Source: Liquidambar formosana (Eukaryota; Streptophyta; Magnoliopsida; Saxifragales; Altingiaceae). Taken from it: DNA of 64,000 nt. Where the stretch lies: NCBI GenBank assembly GCA_039720395.1, contig CM077834.1, forward strand, positions 3,492,607-3,556,606, read 5' to 3'. The notes beneath the pieces were generated by a model. It saw only the letters and a program-made list of their open reading frames with translations. It was not told where the DNA came from and did not search any database. This document shows positions 10,893 through 22,700 of the stretch, in pieces (position 1 is the first letter of the stretch; each line of letters starts with the position of its first letter). The translations under genes were made by a program, and so were the position numbers.

Positions 10893-11990
10893 ATGGGTGA
10901 TGAGATCAAGAGCTTCATCAAGGTATGGATCACAGCCATCACATCTCTATGTTACTGTTACTATGGAGTAGCACACATCCCAAGAGGCATGATCAGGCTC
11001 CTTTCCCTCCTCCCCATCTTCTACCTCTTCACCATCCTCCCCCTCAACCTCTATTCCTTCCATCTTGGTGCGCCTACGGCCTTCTTCCTTGTTTGGCTTG
11101 CCAATTTCAAGCTCCTCCTCTTCGCCTTTGATCTTGGCCCTTTATCATCACACCCACCTAAACCTCTCCTCCATTTCATCTCCATAGCTTGTCTTCCCAT
11201 CCAGATCAAACAAGACCCATCTCCAAAATCACCTCCAAATATAGAGACTTCTCCGAAAACCACAAATAATACAAGCCCATCTTCATATAATGGCACAAAA
11301 GTGCAGAGATCGCTTCTTTTAGCCATCAAAGTTGTCCTCTTAGCTAGTATAATATCTCTATATGACTACAAACAATATTTACATCCAAACGTGGTCTTAG
11401 CCCTATATTGCTGCCATATGTACCTTGGTGTAGAAATTGTTCTAGCCATGTGTGCAGCCCCGGCTCGAACCCTTCTTGGCCTTGAGCTCGAGCCACAATT
11501 TCATGAGCCCTACCTCGCCACCTCACTACAAGATTTTTGGGGTCGTAGGTGGAATCTCATGGTCACAAGTATTCTACGCCCTACCGTGTACGATCCCCTA
11601 CGCCGTATTTCTATACATATACTAGGGAGGAGGTGGGCCCCACTGCCAGCAATTTGCGCCGCATTTGTAGTGTCGGGTCTCATGCACGAGCTATTATATT
11701 ATTATTTCACACGTGTGAGTCCCACGTGGGAGGTGACGTGGTTCTTTGTCCTACATGGAGTTTGTACTGCCCTTGAGGTTGTGGTGAAGAAGGTGTTGAC
11801 TGGCAGGTGCCGGTTGCACAGGGCAGTTTCGGGGCCGTTGGCGGTGGGGTTTGTGGCGGTTACCGGTGTTTGGCTGTTCCTCCCACAAGTCTTGAGGAAT
11901 GGTGTGCATGAGAGGGCCATAGGGGAGTACTCAATTTTGATAGACTTTGTGAAGTACAAACTCCCAGAGCACTTGCATGTATTGGTATAA
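10893..11990 (+). CDS. Wax synthase / acyl-CoA:sterol acyltransferase-like MBOAT protein 1
   Basis: This is a single-exon ORF of 365 residues. I start it at the ATG at 10893 (MGDEIKSFIKVW) rather than the in-frame ATG at 10791. The upstream stretch encodes only a low-complexity RERERARDQRERG track from a GA microsatellite, and the paralog at 13656 starts the same way. Family hallmarks are many hydrophobic membrane segments, LANFKLLLFAFDLGPL near the N-terminal third, SLQDFWGRRWN at residues 211-221, and SGLMHEL with the presumed catalytic His at 265, followed by PTWEVTWFFVLHGVC. Members are ER membrane enzymes that esterify long-chain alcohols or sterols with acyl-CoA. Length agrees with jojoba-type wax synthases (about 350 aa). 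Substrate cannot be told from sequence. Confidence 0.93.
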   Translation: MGDEIKSFIKVWITAITSLCYCYYGVAHIPRGMIRLLSLLPIFYLFTILPLNLYSFHLGAPTAFFLVWLANFKLLLFAFDLGPLSSHPPKPLLHFISIACLPIQIKQDPSPKSPPNIETSPKTTNNTSPSSYNGTKVQRSLLLAIKVVLLASIISLYDYKQYLHPNVVLALYCCHMYLGVEIVLAMCAAPARTLLGLELEPQFHEPYLATSLQDFWGRRWNLMVTSILRPTVYDPLRRISIHILGRRWAPLPAICAAFVVSGLMHELLYYYFTRVSPTWEVTWFFVLHGVCTALEVVVKKVLTGRCRLHRAVSGPLAVGFVAVTGVWLFLPQVLRNGVHERAIGEYSILIDFVKYKLPEHLHVLV

Positions 11991-13655
11991 AAAGTGAATT
12001 GTTCTGTAATTTTAAAAATTCCTTTGTATTGTAATTTTAAATCCCTAGCAGAATAATGCATGGGATTTTCATGCACTCATTCACCCCCCAAAAAACAAGG
12101 GGAAGAAAATTTTCATGCACCCAATGTCAAGTGCCCTCTAGCATGATCCTCTGTCCCTATTGATTTGAGTGATGTATGGTTTAGAGGTCATGTTTCGAAG
12201 TTTTTGTTCTCAAAGTATTCATCCGTACTAAAGTGCTTTTAGTGTTTTAATTGATTTTGCATAAGGAAAATGCATTGTGTACATCTATTCACGTGTTCAT
12301 ATTTTTTTCATTAATTTGGACAAATGGTAGAACAAGCGTGGAGGTTTGGGAGAAATCCCTTACTCCTAGGTCAGTAACTAGCAGTCTACTCCATTTGTTT
12401 GAGGCATACGTTTGAATTTAAACTCTAAACCACAAACTCACCCACTTTGAAGGCTTTTTGGTGTGCCGTGTCCCAACTTTTCCTCAGTCAGTGATGATAG
12501 GTTTGGTGGATTTGTAACTTTCCGCGTAAATTTAGTCCACGACCTCGTCCATTCTGGAGGCCAGCTACCCTTTTTATTTATTTATTTATTTTGCTCCTAT
12601 GGTGAGCCCATCATGGGCTTTTCCTTTTTTTGATTAGTGATCAGGTAGAAACACTTTCCAATTATGGTGAAATTGGGATTCTATGTCACAATCATTTAGA
12701 ATATTTAATCTTAGTGCATATATGTGCCAGTGTTCCATCTCATTCTTTTGTAATTTTTTATTTTTATTTTTAAGGATTAAACAAGGTGCATTGGCACAAA
12801 TAATTTAGTTTGTATACTTTGTCATTATGGTTATTTGCATGGGCGGAGTCAGGAGTCTTTGGGGCATGTGTTTTTACTGGCTTAATCAAGTGTTTTTTTT
12901 TTTTGGGAGAGATTTTACCATTTGATGGCTAGTTTTCAACATAATGCCACAAAGAGGAAAATTGTAATAATTTTAAAGTATATTTACAGTCAATTTGTAA
13001 TAAATTGACAAGAAAAATCATTTTTTTGTATTAAATTGAAAAATGTTTACTAAAAAGTAATATTTAAAAAAAAAATGCTTTATAAGGCTTTTAGTTCCCA
13101 ATTCCCACTGCACAGAATCATAGCACAGTACCCTCATTAGAAATAAATCCTGACTCCGCCCTGGTTATTTGAGAAACATAAAAATTTGGCCAATTAAAAA
13201 TGAATTATCTATTATGATTTTATCATTGTTTCATCTCTCTCTCTCTCTCTCTCTGTCTCTCTAAACCTATCAATCCTAGACTCTATTGTAAAAATGAAGA
13301 TAAATATATTTTAATTTGTTTAATCAAATGGGAATTGACCCAAGGTTTAATACTGCATATCCTGTTGATTGTGACCAAATGACCGTTTTGTCCCTTGACC
13401 TACCTGTTTTTTTTTATTTTTTATTTTTATATTTTTAATCACCCCTAAATGGATTTACGGAGTATTTCAGTGTTTGTGAGCCAAAGTCCTTTTTGACAAT
13501 TAATATGGCACATTTCTCACGCGAGGAGTTTGTCCCCGAAGAGACAATGCTATTTATTCAGTATTCACACATTAAATAACAGTTTTTCCGACTCAAATTA
13601 ATGAGAAGAACTGAGGAACAAACAAGCCAGGCAAGAAGAGGAAACAGAAAGATCG
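11991..13655. other. Intergenic between the two wax synthase genes
   Basis: The region is AT-rich and holds a 324-bp MITE (12838-13161), a (CT)n microsatellite (about 13230-13262) and the promoter of the second acyltransferase gene. No coding sequence was recognised. Confidence 0.6.
12838..13161. mobile_element. MITE with GGGCGGAGTCAGGA ends and perfect 10-bp flanking repeat
   Basis: The left end is CATGGGCGGAGTCAGGAG and the right end is TCCTGACTCCGCCC, a clear inverted repeat. It is bracketed by identical TGGTTATTTG at 12828-12837 and 13162-13171. The 9-10 bp duplication suggests a Mutator-like origin. A related end, GGAGCGGAGCCAAG and GGCTCCGCC, occurs at about 58168-58482. Confidence 0.75.
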
Positions 13656-14696
13656 ATGGATGGTGAAATCAAGAACCTTATCAAGGTATGGTTATCAGTG
13701 ATAGCATCTCTATGCTACACCTACTTCATAGCCTCAAAAATCCCCAAAGGTAAGCCAAGGCTCTTCGCTCTCCTCCCAGTTTTCTCTCTCTTCACCACCC
13801 TCCCTCTCCACCTCTCCTCTCCCCTCCTCACAGGCATCACAGCCTTCTTCATCACATGGCTAGCCAACTTCAAGCTCCTCCTCTTCTCCTTTGACATGGG
13901 CCCACTTTCAACATCTGACCCACCAATCTCCCTCCTCCATTTCATCTCCCTAGCTTGTCTCCCCATCAGAACAAAGCCAAAAAATCAATACCCATCTCAC
14001 CAAAATTCAGAAAAACCTCCAAAATTGCCTCTAAATTTGGCAGCCAAATCCATGCTTTTTGCCGTATTGGTATGTGTTTATGATTACAAGAAATATGTGC
14101 ACCCAAATGTCATATTGGTCATGTATTGCTGCCTAGTGTATCTCTTTGTGGACATAGTTCTGGCTGTAAGTAACGCTGTGGTGCGTGCCGTGATTGGGAT
14201 CGAGCTCGAATCGCCGTCCGATGAGCCGTACTTTTCGACGTCGCTGCAAGATTTCTGGGGGAGGAGGTGGAACCTCACGACAACGAATACTCTGCGCCAC
14301 ACCGTATATAAACCCGTGAGGTCATTCTTGGGAGTTGCGTTGGGGATCGACTGGGCCCCTCTGCCGGCCGTGCTGACGGCTTTCATCGTATCGGGTCTGA
14401 TGCACGAGCTGTTGTTCTTTTACATCACGCGCGTGAGTCCCACGTGGGAAATCACGTGGTTCTTTGTGCTCCATGGGGTGTGTGTGGTGGTGGAATTGGG
14501 GGTGAAGAAGGTGTTTGCCGGCAGGTGGCGATTGCATTGGGCGGTGTCGGCGCCGTTGACGGTGGGGTTCGTGGTGATTACCAGTGCTTGGCTGTTCTTT
14601 CCGCCGCTAGCAAGGAACGGCGCCGTTGCGGGAGCCATTGAGGAGTGTCAGGCTTTGGTGGAGTTTGTGAAGGGGAAGCTGAGTTTTACTTTGTGA
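13656..14696 (+). CDS. Wax synthase / acyl-CoA:sterol acyltransferase-like MBOAT protein 2
   Basis: A single-exon ORF of 346 residues, the tandem paralog of the gene at 10893-11990 and on the same strand. The start MDGEIKNLIKVW aligns with MGDEIKSFIKVW. Conserved blocks are LANFKLLLFSFDMGPL, SLQDFWGRRWN at residues 196-206, SGLMHEL with His at 250, and PTWEITWFFVLHGVC. It lacks a short linker present after the first third of its neighbour, which explains the lower length. It is an integral ER membrane acyltransferase by family. The second half (about 14160-14690) is clearly more GC-rich than the surrounding DNA. Both paralogs keep the catalytic His, so both are probably active. Confidence 0.93.
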   Translation: MDGEIKNLIKVWLSVIASLCYTYFIASKIPKGKPRLFALLPVFSLFTTLPLHLSSPLLTGITAFFITWLANFKLLLFSFDMGPLSTSDPPISLLHFISLACLPIRTKPKNQYPSHQNSEKPPKLPLNLAAKSMLFAVLVCVYDYKKYVHPNVILVMYCCLVYLFVDIVLAVSNAVVRAVIGIELESPSDEPYFSTSLQDFWGRRWNLTTTNTLRHTVYKPVRSFLGVALGIDWAPLPAVLTAFIVSGLMHELLFFYITRVSPTWEITWFFVLHGVCVVVELGVKKVFAGRWRLHWAVSAPLTVGFVVITSAWLFFPPLARNGAVAGAIEECQALVEFVKGKLSFTL

Positions 14697-15118
14697 AAAT
14701 GCAATTTTTTCTAGGTCATGGATTTGATACATCAAAAATAATTTTTACTTACGAGTACTGAAATGAACAAACAAAGTTTAAATTTTGAAAGACTATGGTA
14801 CTAGTTTTCTTTATTTATTTTTAAGATATTCAAATCTTTGACTTGATTAATCTTTTGGAATATAAGTATCCTCACATTAATTATTTCATATTATTTAATA
14901 CTTAAAATAAACTTGACTGATAACTTATCTCAAAAAATTAGAAGTTAAACTCATAACCTTACGTTTTTTGAGACGTAAGTTTCAAAAACTACAAACTTAA
15001 CTTTTGAGGATCACAAGAAAAGTTATACAGGATAAACCCATTTTTTTCTTAATACAACAGAATCGATAATAATAGAAACAAGAACAAAAAATTATAGGGT
15101 AGCAATTAGTACACTACT

Positions 15119-16440
15119 AGGGAACAATTCTCCACCAAATTCGAAACAAGCCGATTTGGGGGACCTCTAACCACACTTTTTGATCAACCACCATTAGATC
15201 ATGCTTAGCTAAAGCACCAGCAAATCGGTTATAACCTCTCAAAAAAAAAAAAAAAAAAAAGAAAAAGAAAAAAGAAAAAAGAAAAAAAAACTTTCTATGC
15301 TTCTCTTGCTAGCTAGTCAATTGAATATCTTCACATGTAACTCCAATGTCTGCAGACACATTTCCTTTCTTGTTAATGCAATTAGCTGGCCACTGACTGG
15401 GCATTACGTACCCTCCATAAGGATCCTCTTAATTAAGACCAATTAATAAGCCAAATTTATCCCTTTTCAAAAATTTGCAGCTCCATCATCTGGGCACTAG
15501 TCCTGTGTTAGATGTTCTTGGCCATACCGCCGGCTATAAAAGCTCAACTGAGGTTGTATCCAACTAAAGGTGACTACAAAACCACATCATCTTTGCAAAT
15601 TGGCAACTTGTAAGCAAGCGGAGGATTGATTCAAAGCTCTAGCTTACACCAACAACAAACCCCCTTGATTGACCCGATTTTTCCCTTCATCAACTTCCAA
15701 TATATTGGCAGAGATGCTCCTGTGAGGTTAGTTGAGTAGTCAAGTTCTAAATGTGCTTCTCAGAGGTCATCGTTTCAACTCCTCATAACTATCGTTGCTT
15801 ATGTAGATATAGGATTTCTCACACAGGTCGTTAGGGGGTCAGTCTGAACTGAAACCTCGGCGGGAGTAGAGTTTAGGACATCCTTAATCGTTAATCAAAA
15901 ACATATATTGGTAGAGATTTACTCGAACATTTTCAAACAAAATGTTGGTGTTTGGAGACTTCACCAGGATTTCCAAAACTTCTTATGGTCACTTCTCCTA
16001 CTTGATTCATCTTCCCTCTTTCTATTTGCAAACCATTTCTTTTGAGAAAACCTAGCTGCCTTGTATCTAGGCTTAACAGAATACTCTCCACCTTTTTTTC
16101 TTTTTTTTTTTCCTTTTTGGTAAAATGACGGATCAACTTATCTTGAACTCCTTGCTAAGATGATAGCATGCCAATAACAGTTGATGCCTTCTCTTCACTA
16201 AAACAAGAGTTTCACCCATGTTCTTCGTTCTAGCACTTTCTGTCAGCATCAATAAAGTCTGCAACAACGAATTGTTGATTCCTACTTGGGGGAGGAGACT
16301 TGGATCTTATATGTGGTTGGTGTCGGTATCCATGGCTCATGCCAAACCCTTACCCTTCTACCATTCCTTATCCTCCATATATCTCAAACACTTTATTGGA
16401 CTAGTTGCTAAAATTTTGCATATCAAGTTGTAATAGAAGA
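15119..16440 (-). pseudogene. Decayed non-LTR retrotransposon ORF2 end (zf-RVT and RNase H-like remnants)
   Basis: Three pieces read on the - strand in the right order. First, 16430 to 16200 contains WRIRNGRRVRVWHEPWIP, the W-R-I-G-N-G-x-x-V-x-V-W-x-D-x-W-I-P block of plant LINE-type RTs. Second, 16085 to 15935 contains GGEYSVKPRYKAA and KKFWKSWW, the zinc-binding zf-RVT region. Third, 15243 to 15119 contains RGYNRFAGALAKHDLM and then IWWRIVP and a stop, like the end of an RNase H (RVT_3) domain. Frameshifts, stops and a SINE-like insertion separate them. It is non-functional. Confidence 0.65.
15700..15890 (+). mobile_element. SINE-like unit (tRNA-like box A/box B), tentative
   Basis: GTTAGTTGAGTAGTC resembles a tRNA box A. 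GTCATCGTTTCAACTCC, about 45 bp downstream, resembles box B (GGTTCGAATCC). A pyrimidine-rich body and TTAGGACATCC follow. It splits the decayed RT remnant, as an insertion would. Poly(A) and target duplications were not clear. Confidence 0.35.
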
Positions 16441-17319
16441 TGCCATCTAACTTAGAAAATAAAACAAATAAGCGTTCTGCCTAACATTTGGTTTTTGAAA
16501 CCTATGTAGACTCTAATTCATCGTAGCATTCCACCTAATTATAGGATAATTTTATGTTGTGTTTCTTGTTTGCTATCTGACCAAAAAAAAAAAAATAATA
16601 ATAATAAAAAATAAATAAAAAGAAAATTTAAGTGTAGTGTCATAAACTTCTCAAGTGATCTTACCCTTCGCAAAGAGTAAGAAAAAAGAGGGAAGAGGAG
16701 GGGGGGGGGGGTGGGGAGTCAAATTTTCACCCATTTTCTTTTGATGGCACGTTTGTTGATAAGCTTCCTTTCATTGTCTTTATTTACCTTGGTTTTTTTT
16801 TTTTTTTGTTTTTTTTTGCTAAGAACCTTTCAATTGTTTTCTAAAGACTTTCAATTAGAATCAAATCACAAATACTTGGTAATACATTTATTTATTTATT
16901 TTGATATCACAAGGTTCCACGTGGATGAATTATACTTAATAATACATTTATTATTATTCATCACACATGGATGAATTATCTAGCTAGTATGAATTACCTA
17001 ATAATAAAATACAATACAAAGACGCTTAAAAAATATAAATAAGAACGTTATCTCTATTATCGATGACTCGTGAGACTCACATGAACCCACCATTGAATGG
17101 TATAGTCGTATAGATCATATCGAGTATTGGAGACGATCTTTGCCCTGCGCTTCAATATTTATGACGCATACAATTTCGGTCTTTATACCCCACCCACAAC
17201 TTACATTCAACCCCCCGCGGCAAAAAAAAAGGAAAAAAAGAAAAAAAAAATTACAATACTCATCAGTCAGTTTATCAAAATAACAGGGGCATATTTTAAA
17301 TTATCTATTATAATTTTCC

Positions 17320-19712
17320 TCCTTATTTAAAAGCCAAGAGCCACCACAAGGGTTATTTCACATGACATTTATATCCCTGAATCCCTCTACAACCGAAGCT
17401 CCCTGCGTCTCTCTCTTTCTCTCTCCCAGCAGGCACCTAACGGTGACTGTTGAGGCTTCAATACAAATATTTTCTTTTAATTACTAATCAGCTCCTTCAA
17501 ACTTTCAGATTTACAACAAAAATCATCCTGAGAGGTATCAGGCGGTGCAAATTGCAAAATAAAAAAAAAACAAGGTTCTTCTCAGACAAGTATGTAATCT
17601 TCCCCTGCTGTTGTTACTCTTTCTCTCTCTCTCTCCTAGGGTTTCCATCTCTACAAGGTGGGTGTATATATAGACATATTTATGTGATCCCTTTTCTTCC
17701 TTCTCTGATCGTTTTTGTGAATGAGGGCGAAACTAGGGTTTCTGCATGAGACTATTGGTGAGATTTTTGATTTGTTTCATTCTGTATTTCCGTTTTTATT
17801 TTTATGCTTTTAACTTTTTTGGGTTGTTGTTATTCGTCGAAACATACTGCTTGGTTGCCGAGAAATTATAGGAAAAGAGAAAGGAAAATGAAGGGGAATA
17901 TATAAACATAGGATTTTTTTATGTTTGGTTTCCGAGAAGGTGGAAGAGACCCAATTCAGCTGAGTGTTTTGGAGCTATTGGTTGAGTAATGTTTGAGTTT
18001 TCCGTTTTCTTCAGAGTTAAACGGTCGAGAATGTGGGAGTTTGAATTCATACGAATTTTCTTTTTCTGGAGTTTTCTTGGCTGCCAAACAGAGGCTAAAG
18101 TTATATAAAAGATGAAATTTAGGGAACCGAGCTGTTTGTGTGCAGCTCAGAAACATGTTAGAGGATAATTCGTAGATCGAAGAGCGTAGCTCAAGATTAA
18201 ATTTTAAGCTACACTGGTTGATGATAATGAGCCAAGCTTGAGGAACGATGGGCTTGGCTTGATTAGGTTTCTGTATAGTTGAGGTAGGTATCATTAGTGA
18301 ACTGTAGCATCCGTTTGGATCTCAGAAAGAAAGGGAAATGCTTAAAAATGCTTAAGAAGGGAATCCATTTGTAGGCAGTTTTCAGCGTTTTCCTTTCCTT
18401 TTCCTTGTGCTTTTAAGGAAAAGATTCAGGTATGATGAAGAATCGAGCAAGCCTTTGGACTGTGTTGGTAATGCTAATCTTTTATGTGCATGGGTAGGAG
18501 TGCTGATTGTGGCATAGAAAAAACTTTGGATTAGGTTGATGAACAAACATAATTTGGCTTTTTGAACAGGCTTAAGCTTTCCAAATGTATATGAACCTAG
18601 ATTGAATTGAGCATTTAAGTTTAAAATCAAGTTCTAAGATTGAATAGGGAATTTATAAGATTGTTGTTGTAGAGGGTGCTTTGGACGGTTTAGAGAGTTT
18701 TAAGTTGTTTAGAGTATGGTCAATCGGGCATCATGTAAGACTATTTGTAAGGTTTATGTTTGAATAATAAGCCTATTCAAGGCCATGAAGTATGGTTGTA
18801 ATGAAACTATGAGAGGGACATACTTTTGAATATGGATGTAATGGCTTTGGAAATGCTTGTTATAGAGTTGGAAAGAGGTTAGATAAAAGCCTAAAAAAAC
18901 AAAATCTGACCTGTTTGTAATTGGGGTGGAAACCATTGAGCTAAATCAAACTCAATTTATCACAGATTTATTTGAAACTATGCAGCCAATTGTTATTTTA
19001 TGATTTAATTCCAGTTGGCGGCGTGGAGATTTTAATTGAGCCAGAGTTTAAAGCTTTAAACAGTTGAGTTGAAGTCTTGGCTGCTTAAATTTCTTAATCC
19101 AGCAAATTGATTCCACTTTTTGAGTGATTAAAGTTCAACCCATGGCTGAATTTTAAATCCTTGGCCTAAAGCATGGTGGGAAGGGTCAATTGAAATGCAT
19201 TTTACTCCTTATTGTCTCTTTATGCCAAAATACATGGATGGTGCTGACGCCTTTATATATGACTAATGCTGGCTTTATTTTCTCTCTTTCTCTCTCATGG
19301 AGTCTCATAATTTGAGCTGGTCAAATTTGAACGAATTTCCCCTTTTCCTTGTTCAAAATTTCATCTTATTTGTTTAGCTACAGGTTTTGAGTTTGCCTCA
19401 TCCGGACTATAGTTCATGCATCAATGTCTAAGTGTTAGTATAAAGTGGGTGCACAAGCACTAACATTCTAGGCCATAAAACCTTCAATTAAATGGAATCT
19501 CAATTTGTTACTTTCTTATAACGATATTAATGTGCTGTAGCCTGGTTCATATTTAATATTTTACTCTGTTTTCTGTGGGTTTTAACTGTAACTTCTATGT
19601 TGCCCCCCCCCCCCCCCCCTCCCAAAAAATAAAAATCTAAAAAATGTATTATTATTATTTTTTTTGCAGATATTGAGGTGCGGTACATACCACCACGCTG
19701 CACAATTAAATA
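17320..19712 (+). promoter_or_regulatory. TOP1 promoter, 5' UTR and leader intron
   Basis: A TATA-like TTATTTAAAAG lies near 17322. A CT-rich leader (17400-17430 and 17620-17640) follows, as is common in plant 5' UTRs. A good donor, CTATTG|GTGAGATTTTTG, is near 17757. The acceptor TTTTTTTTGCAG|ATATTGAGG is at 19670, 43 bp before the ATG. Together they imply a leader intron of about 1.9 kb. A poly(C) tract (about 19603-19618) lies just upstream of the acceptor. Transcription start and donor are inferred. Confidence 0.45.
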
Positions 19713-22700
19713 ATGGCTGTTCAGGCTTGCGTTAAACCAAAAATGTTTGATGATATTGACGACGATGATGAGCCCATAGTTTTCAAAAGGAGTAATACAA
19801 CATCTAGGCAAAATCTATTGAACTCGGAAATAAAGAAGTCATCATCTCAAAGGCATGATGGACAATCAGGGAGGCAGGTTTCTGGTGTACATTCTTCTAA
19901 TGGTCAAAACTCTAGTGCTCAAAAAGGTAAGACAGTTCCATCTGCCAAGTCATCAGCAGTGAAATCATCTGCAGCAGGTCCAGAAGCATCAACTTCATCT
20001 GCCAAGGCAGCACCAGTGAAGTCACCCTTAGCTAATTCAAAAGGATTGCCTTCATTAGCTGATCGGTCAGATCATTCTTCAAAACAGAATACGTCCATTG
20101 TTGTTAAGCAGGAGAAACATCCAATTAAACAACCTGCTAAACCAATTAGCGATTCGGAGGATTCTGAAGATGATAAGCCTCTGAGTGCTAGACTTTCTGC
20201 TGGATTATCGAAGAAAAACTCCAACAATGCCAATAAAGGGCTCAGCACACCTACTCCCAGCTCATCACAGGCACCAAAACCAAAGATCATTGTCAAAAAG
20301 TCTTCTGAAGATTCAGATGATGAAGTTCCTTTGTCTTCAAAATTCCAAATGAAGTCCAATGCAGGAGCATCGGCTAGTAAATCTTATGATTCTGATGGAA
20401 AAAAACCTCTGGCTTCAAAACTTCAGCAAAATGGTTCCATCATGAGGGTTAATCAACAGAAATCTCCCACGGTTTTAAATAAGAGACCTCTAGATAAGAT
20501 CAATTCTTCAGGTCAGTCTTCAGTTAAGAAGCCAAAGCTTTCGAATGCGTCTCAATCAATCAAAGATAAGCAAGTATCAGTCAAAGCAGAACCAAAGGCA
20601 GATGATGATGACCATATTCCTATTGCACAGAGAATGAAGAAGTCAGGTTCATCAGATAGTAAATCATTGCCTGCAAAGCAGAAGGTGACAAAAGTTGTTT
20701 CTTCTTCATTCAAGAAAACAACCAAGAAGTCCAAGAAAGTGACAAAAAAATCAAAATATTCTAAGTCGACAAAAATGCTACCTAGCTCTGGTGAAGGGCA
20801 GAAATGGAATACCTTGGTTCACAATGGTGTCATTTTTCCTCCTCCGTACAAGCCTCACGGGGTTAAGATGCTTTACAAGGGAAAGCCGGTTGATTTGACT
20901 CCTCAACAAGAGGAGGTTGGTCTCTGTGTGTGTGTGTGTGTGTTGTGCGTGTGTGCGCGTGCGCATTTGGTATAACTTTTCCTTTACATTTATCCTCATT
21001 CCTGTATTCGCTCACTTCATCTTCTTGCAACAACCGTCCCACTGTTATTACACTCACTAGAAATCCTTGAAGTTCTTACCTCAGAGTTGCTGCAAATTAT
21101 TTGTTTAAGAGTTTTACTAATGAAATTTATTTTTCCAGGTTGCAACCATGTTTGCGGTGATGTTAGATACGGACTACGCAAAAAAGGATAAATTCATAGA
21201 GAATTTTATGAATGATTGGAGAAAAATTCTTGGCAGAAATCATGTAATTCAGAAATTTAATGACTGTGATTTCTCTCCAATTTATGAATGGCATCAAAAT
21301 GAAAAGGAGAAGAAGAAACAAATGAGTACAGAAGTAAGTTGGTTTCCCTCTAATACTCTCTAGGTTTGATATTTAAAGGATATGTGAAGTTAATCTGCAT
21401 AGTTGATTGAAATTGAACCTCACAAAAGAATTATTATTTCCTACTGTTTAAGTTGGTTTACTTTGGCACCATTTATCGTTTGACATTTTCTTGGCTGGAT
21501 TTGTCACATGCTTTATCACTAAGCGAAGACTATGGTTGCACTGACCGATGAAATTGACACCCAGTTATTTGGGGTTCACATTGGCCCTGATATGGAGGTT
21601 CTATTTGTGTGGACCTCAAAAGTTATTTTAGTCTTTTGTGATCGGTTGTTTCCCTCATAATAACCTTTGTTCATGCTTTTGCTGTGAAACTGATCTCAAT
21701 TTGTGTTTCATTCTCATGGGGTAGTTTTGGTTAGCGTCTTTCTCTTTCGAAATTGTTCCTTAAGAATTTCTGTTCATGCAGGAGAAGAAGGCCTTGAAAG
21801 AAGAGAAATTAAAATTAGAGGAGAAGTACATGTGGGCTGTTGTTGATGGCGTCAAAGAGAAGGTTACCTCTAGCTTTGATTTTCTGTCACTGTCATGTTT
21901 CATGGATTTGAGGTGTTACACAATTTATTTTATTTTACTTTTTTTTCCCGAGTCTTTCATATATTTCTGCAATGGGGTACCTTTATTTTCACATACTTCA
22001 ATATAAGCCTGGCACACTGATGGATTGTTGGATTCTATGATTCCCCTTTCAGAATATTGTGTTGCTTCTTTCAATATCAATAGCTTTTATTTGACAGTCT
22101 CTTAAGAATACTTAAAAGCGTCTAATGTGCCAATCCATTTGAGTCTGAAATAATTGGAGAACTTCTGGGATAGAGAAAAGCCTTGATAAACTTTTATGCA
22201 TGCAGTTGATTTTTTTTTTTTCGAGGTAGATCAGGAACTAATTTGCGTTATGTGTTGGTTGATTTTCCTACTTTTTAGGCTAGCAGTCAAGGCCTTTTTT
22301 CCTTGGAATCTTTTAGGTGGGGGAGAATGATATTACATTTCCTCTTCTGCCTTAATTTATGTCTTTACTTGTTCTTCCTCTCATTTTATTTTGTTCTTGC
22401 TGTAAGACTTGTACACAGGCTTGCTCTTACTGTAAGCCTCTTGGTGGCTTATGGTTGTTACTGTTTACAAAAATGCAATTACTTATATTGGTAATGTATG
22501 CTAAATTTTTTCGTACTTAACATTATTATTATTATTATTATTTTTTTTGGGGGGGGGGGGGGGGGGGGGGGGGGGGAGGGTGGTTCTATTTTTTAAATTT
22601 CCATATAGTTGCTTTTTTCATTTTTCCCTTTCTAAGCATCAAACATTTTTGAAGAGCGGTGACATTGCTAACTAGCTTTCATGTAATGCATATAAAGTAT

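Larger units (their letters stand above)
14697..17320. other. Intergenic with retroelement debris
   Basis: There is no intact gene between wax synthase 2 and TOP1. The stretch holds a decayed non-LTR retrotransposon on the - strand (15119-16440), a SINE-like unit (about 15700-15890), several A- and T-runs, and a poly(G) tract near 16701-16713. Confidence 0.6.
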
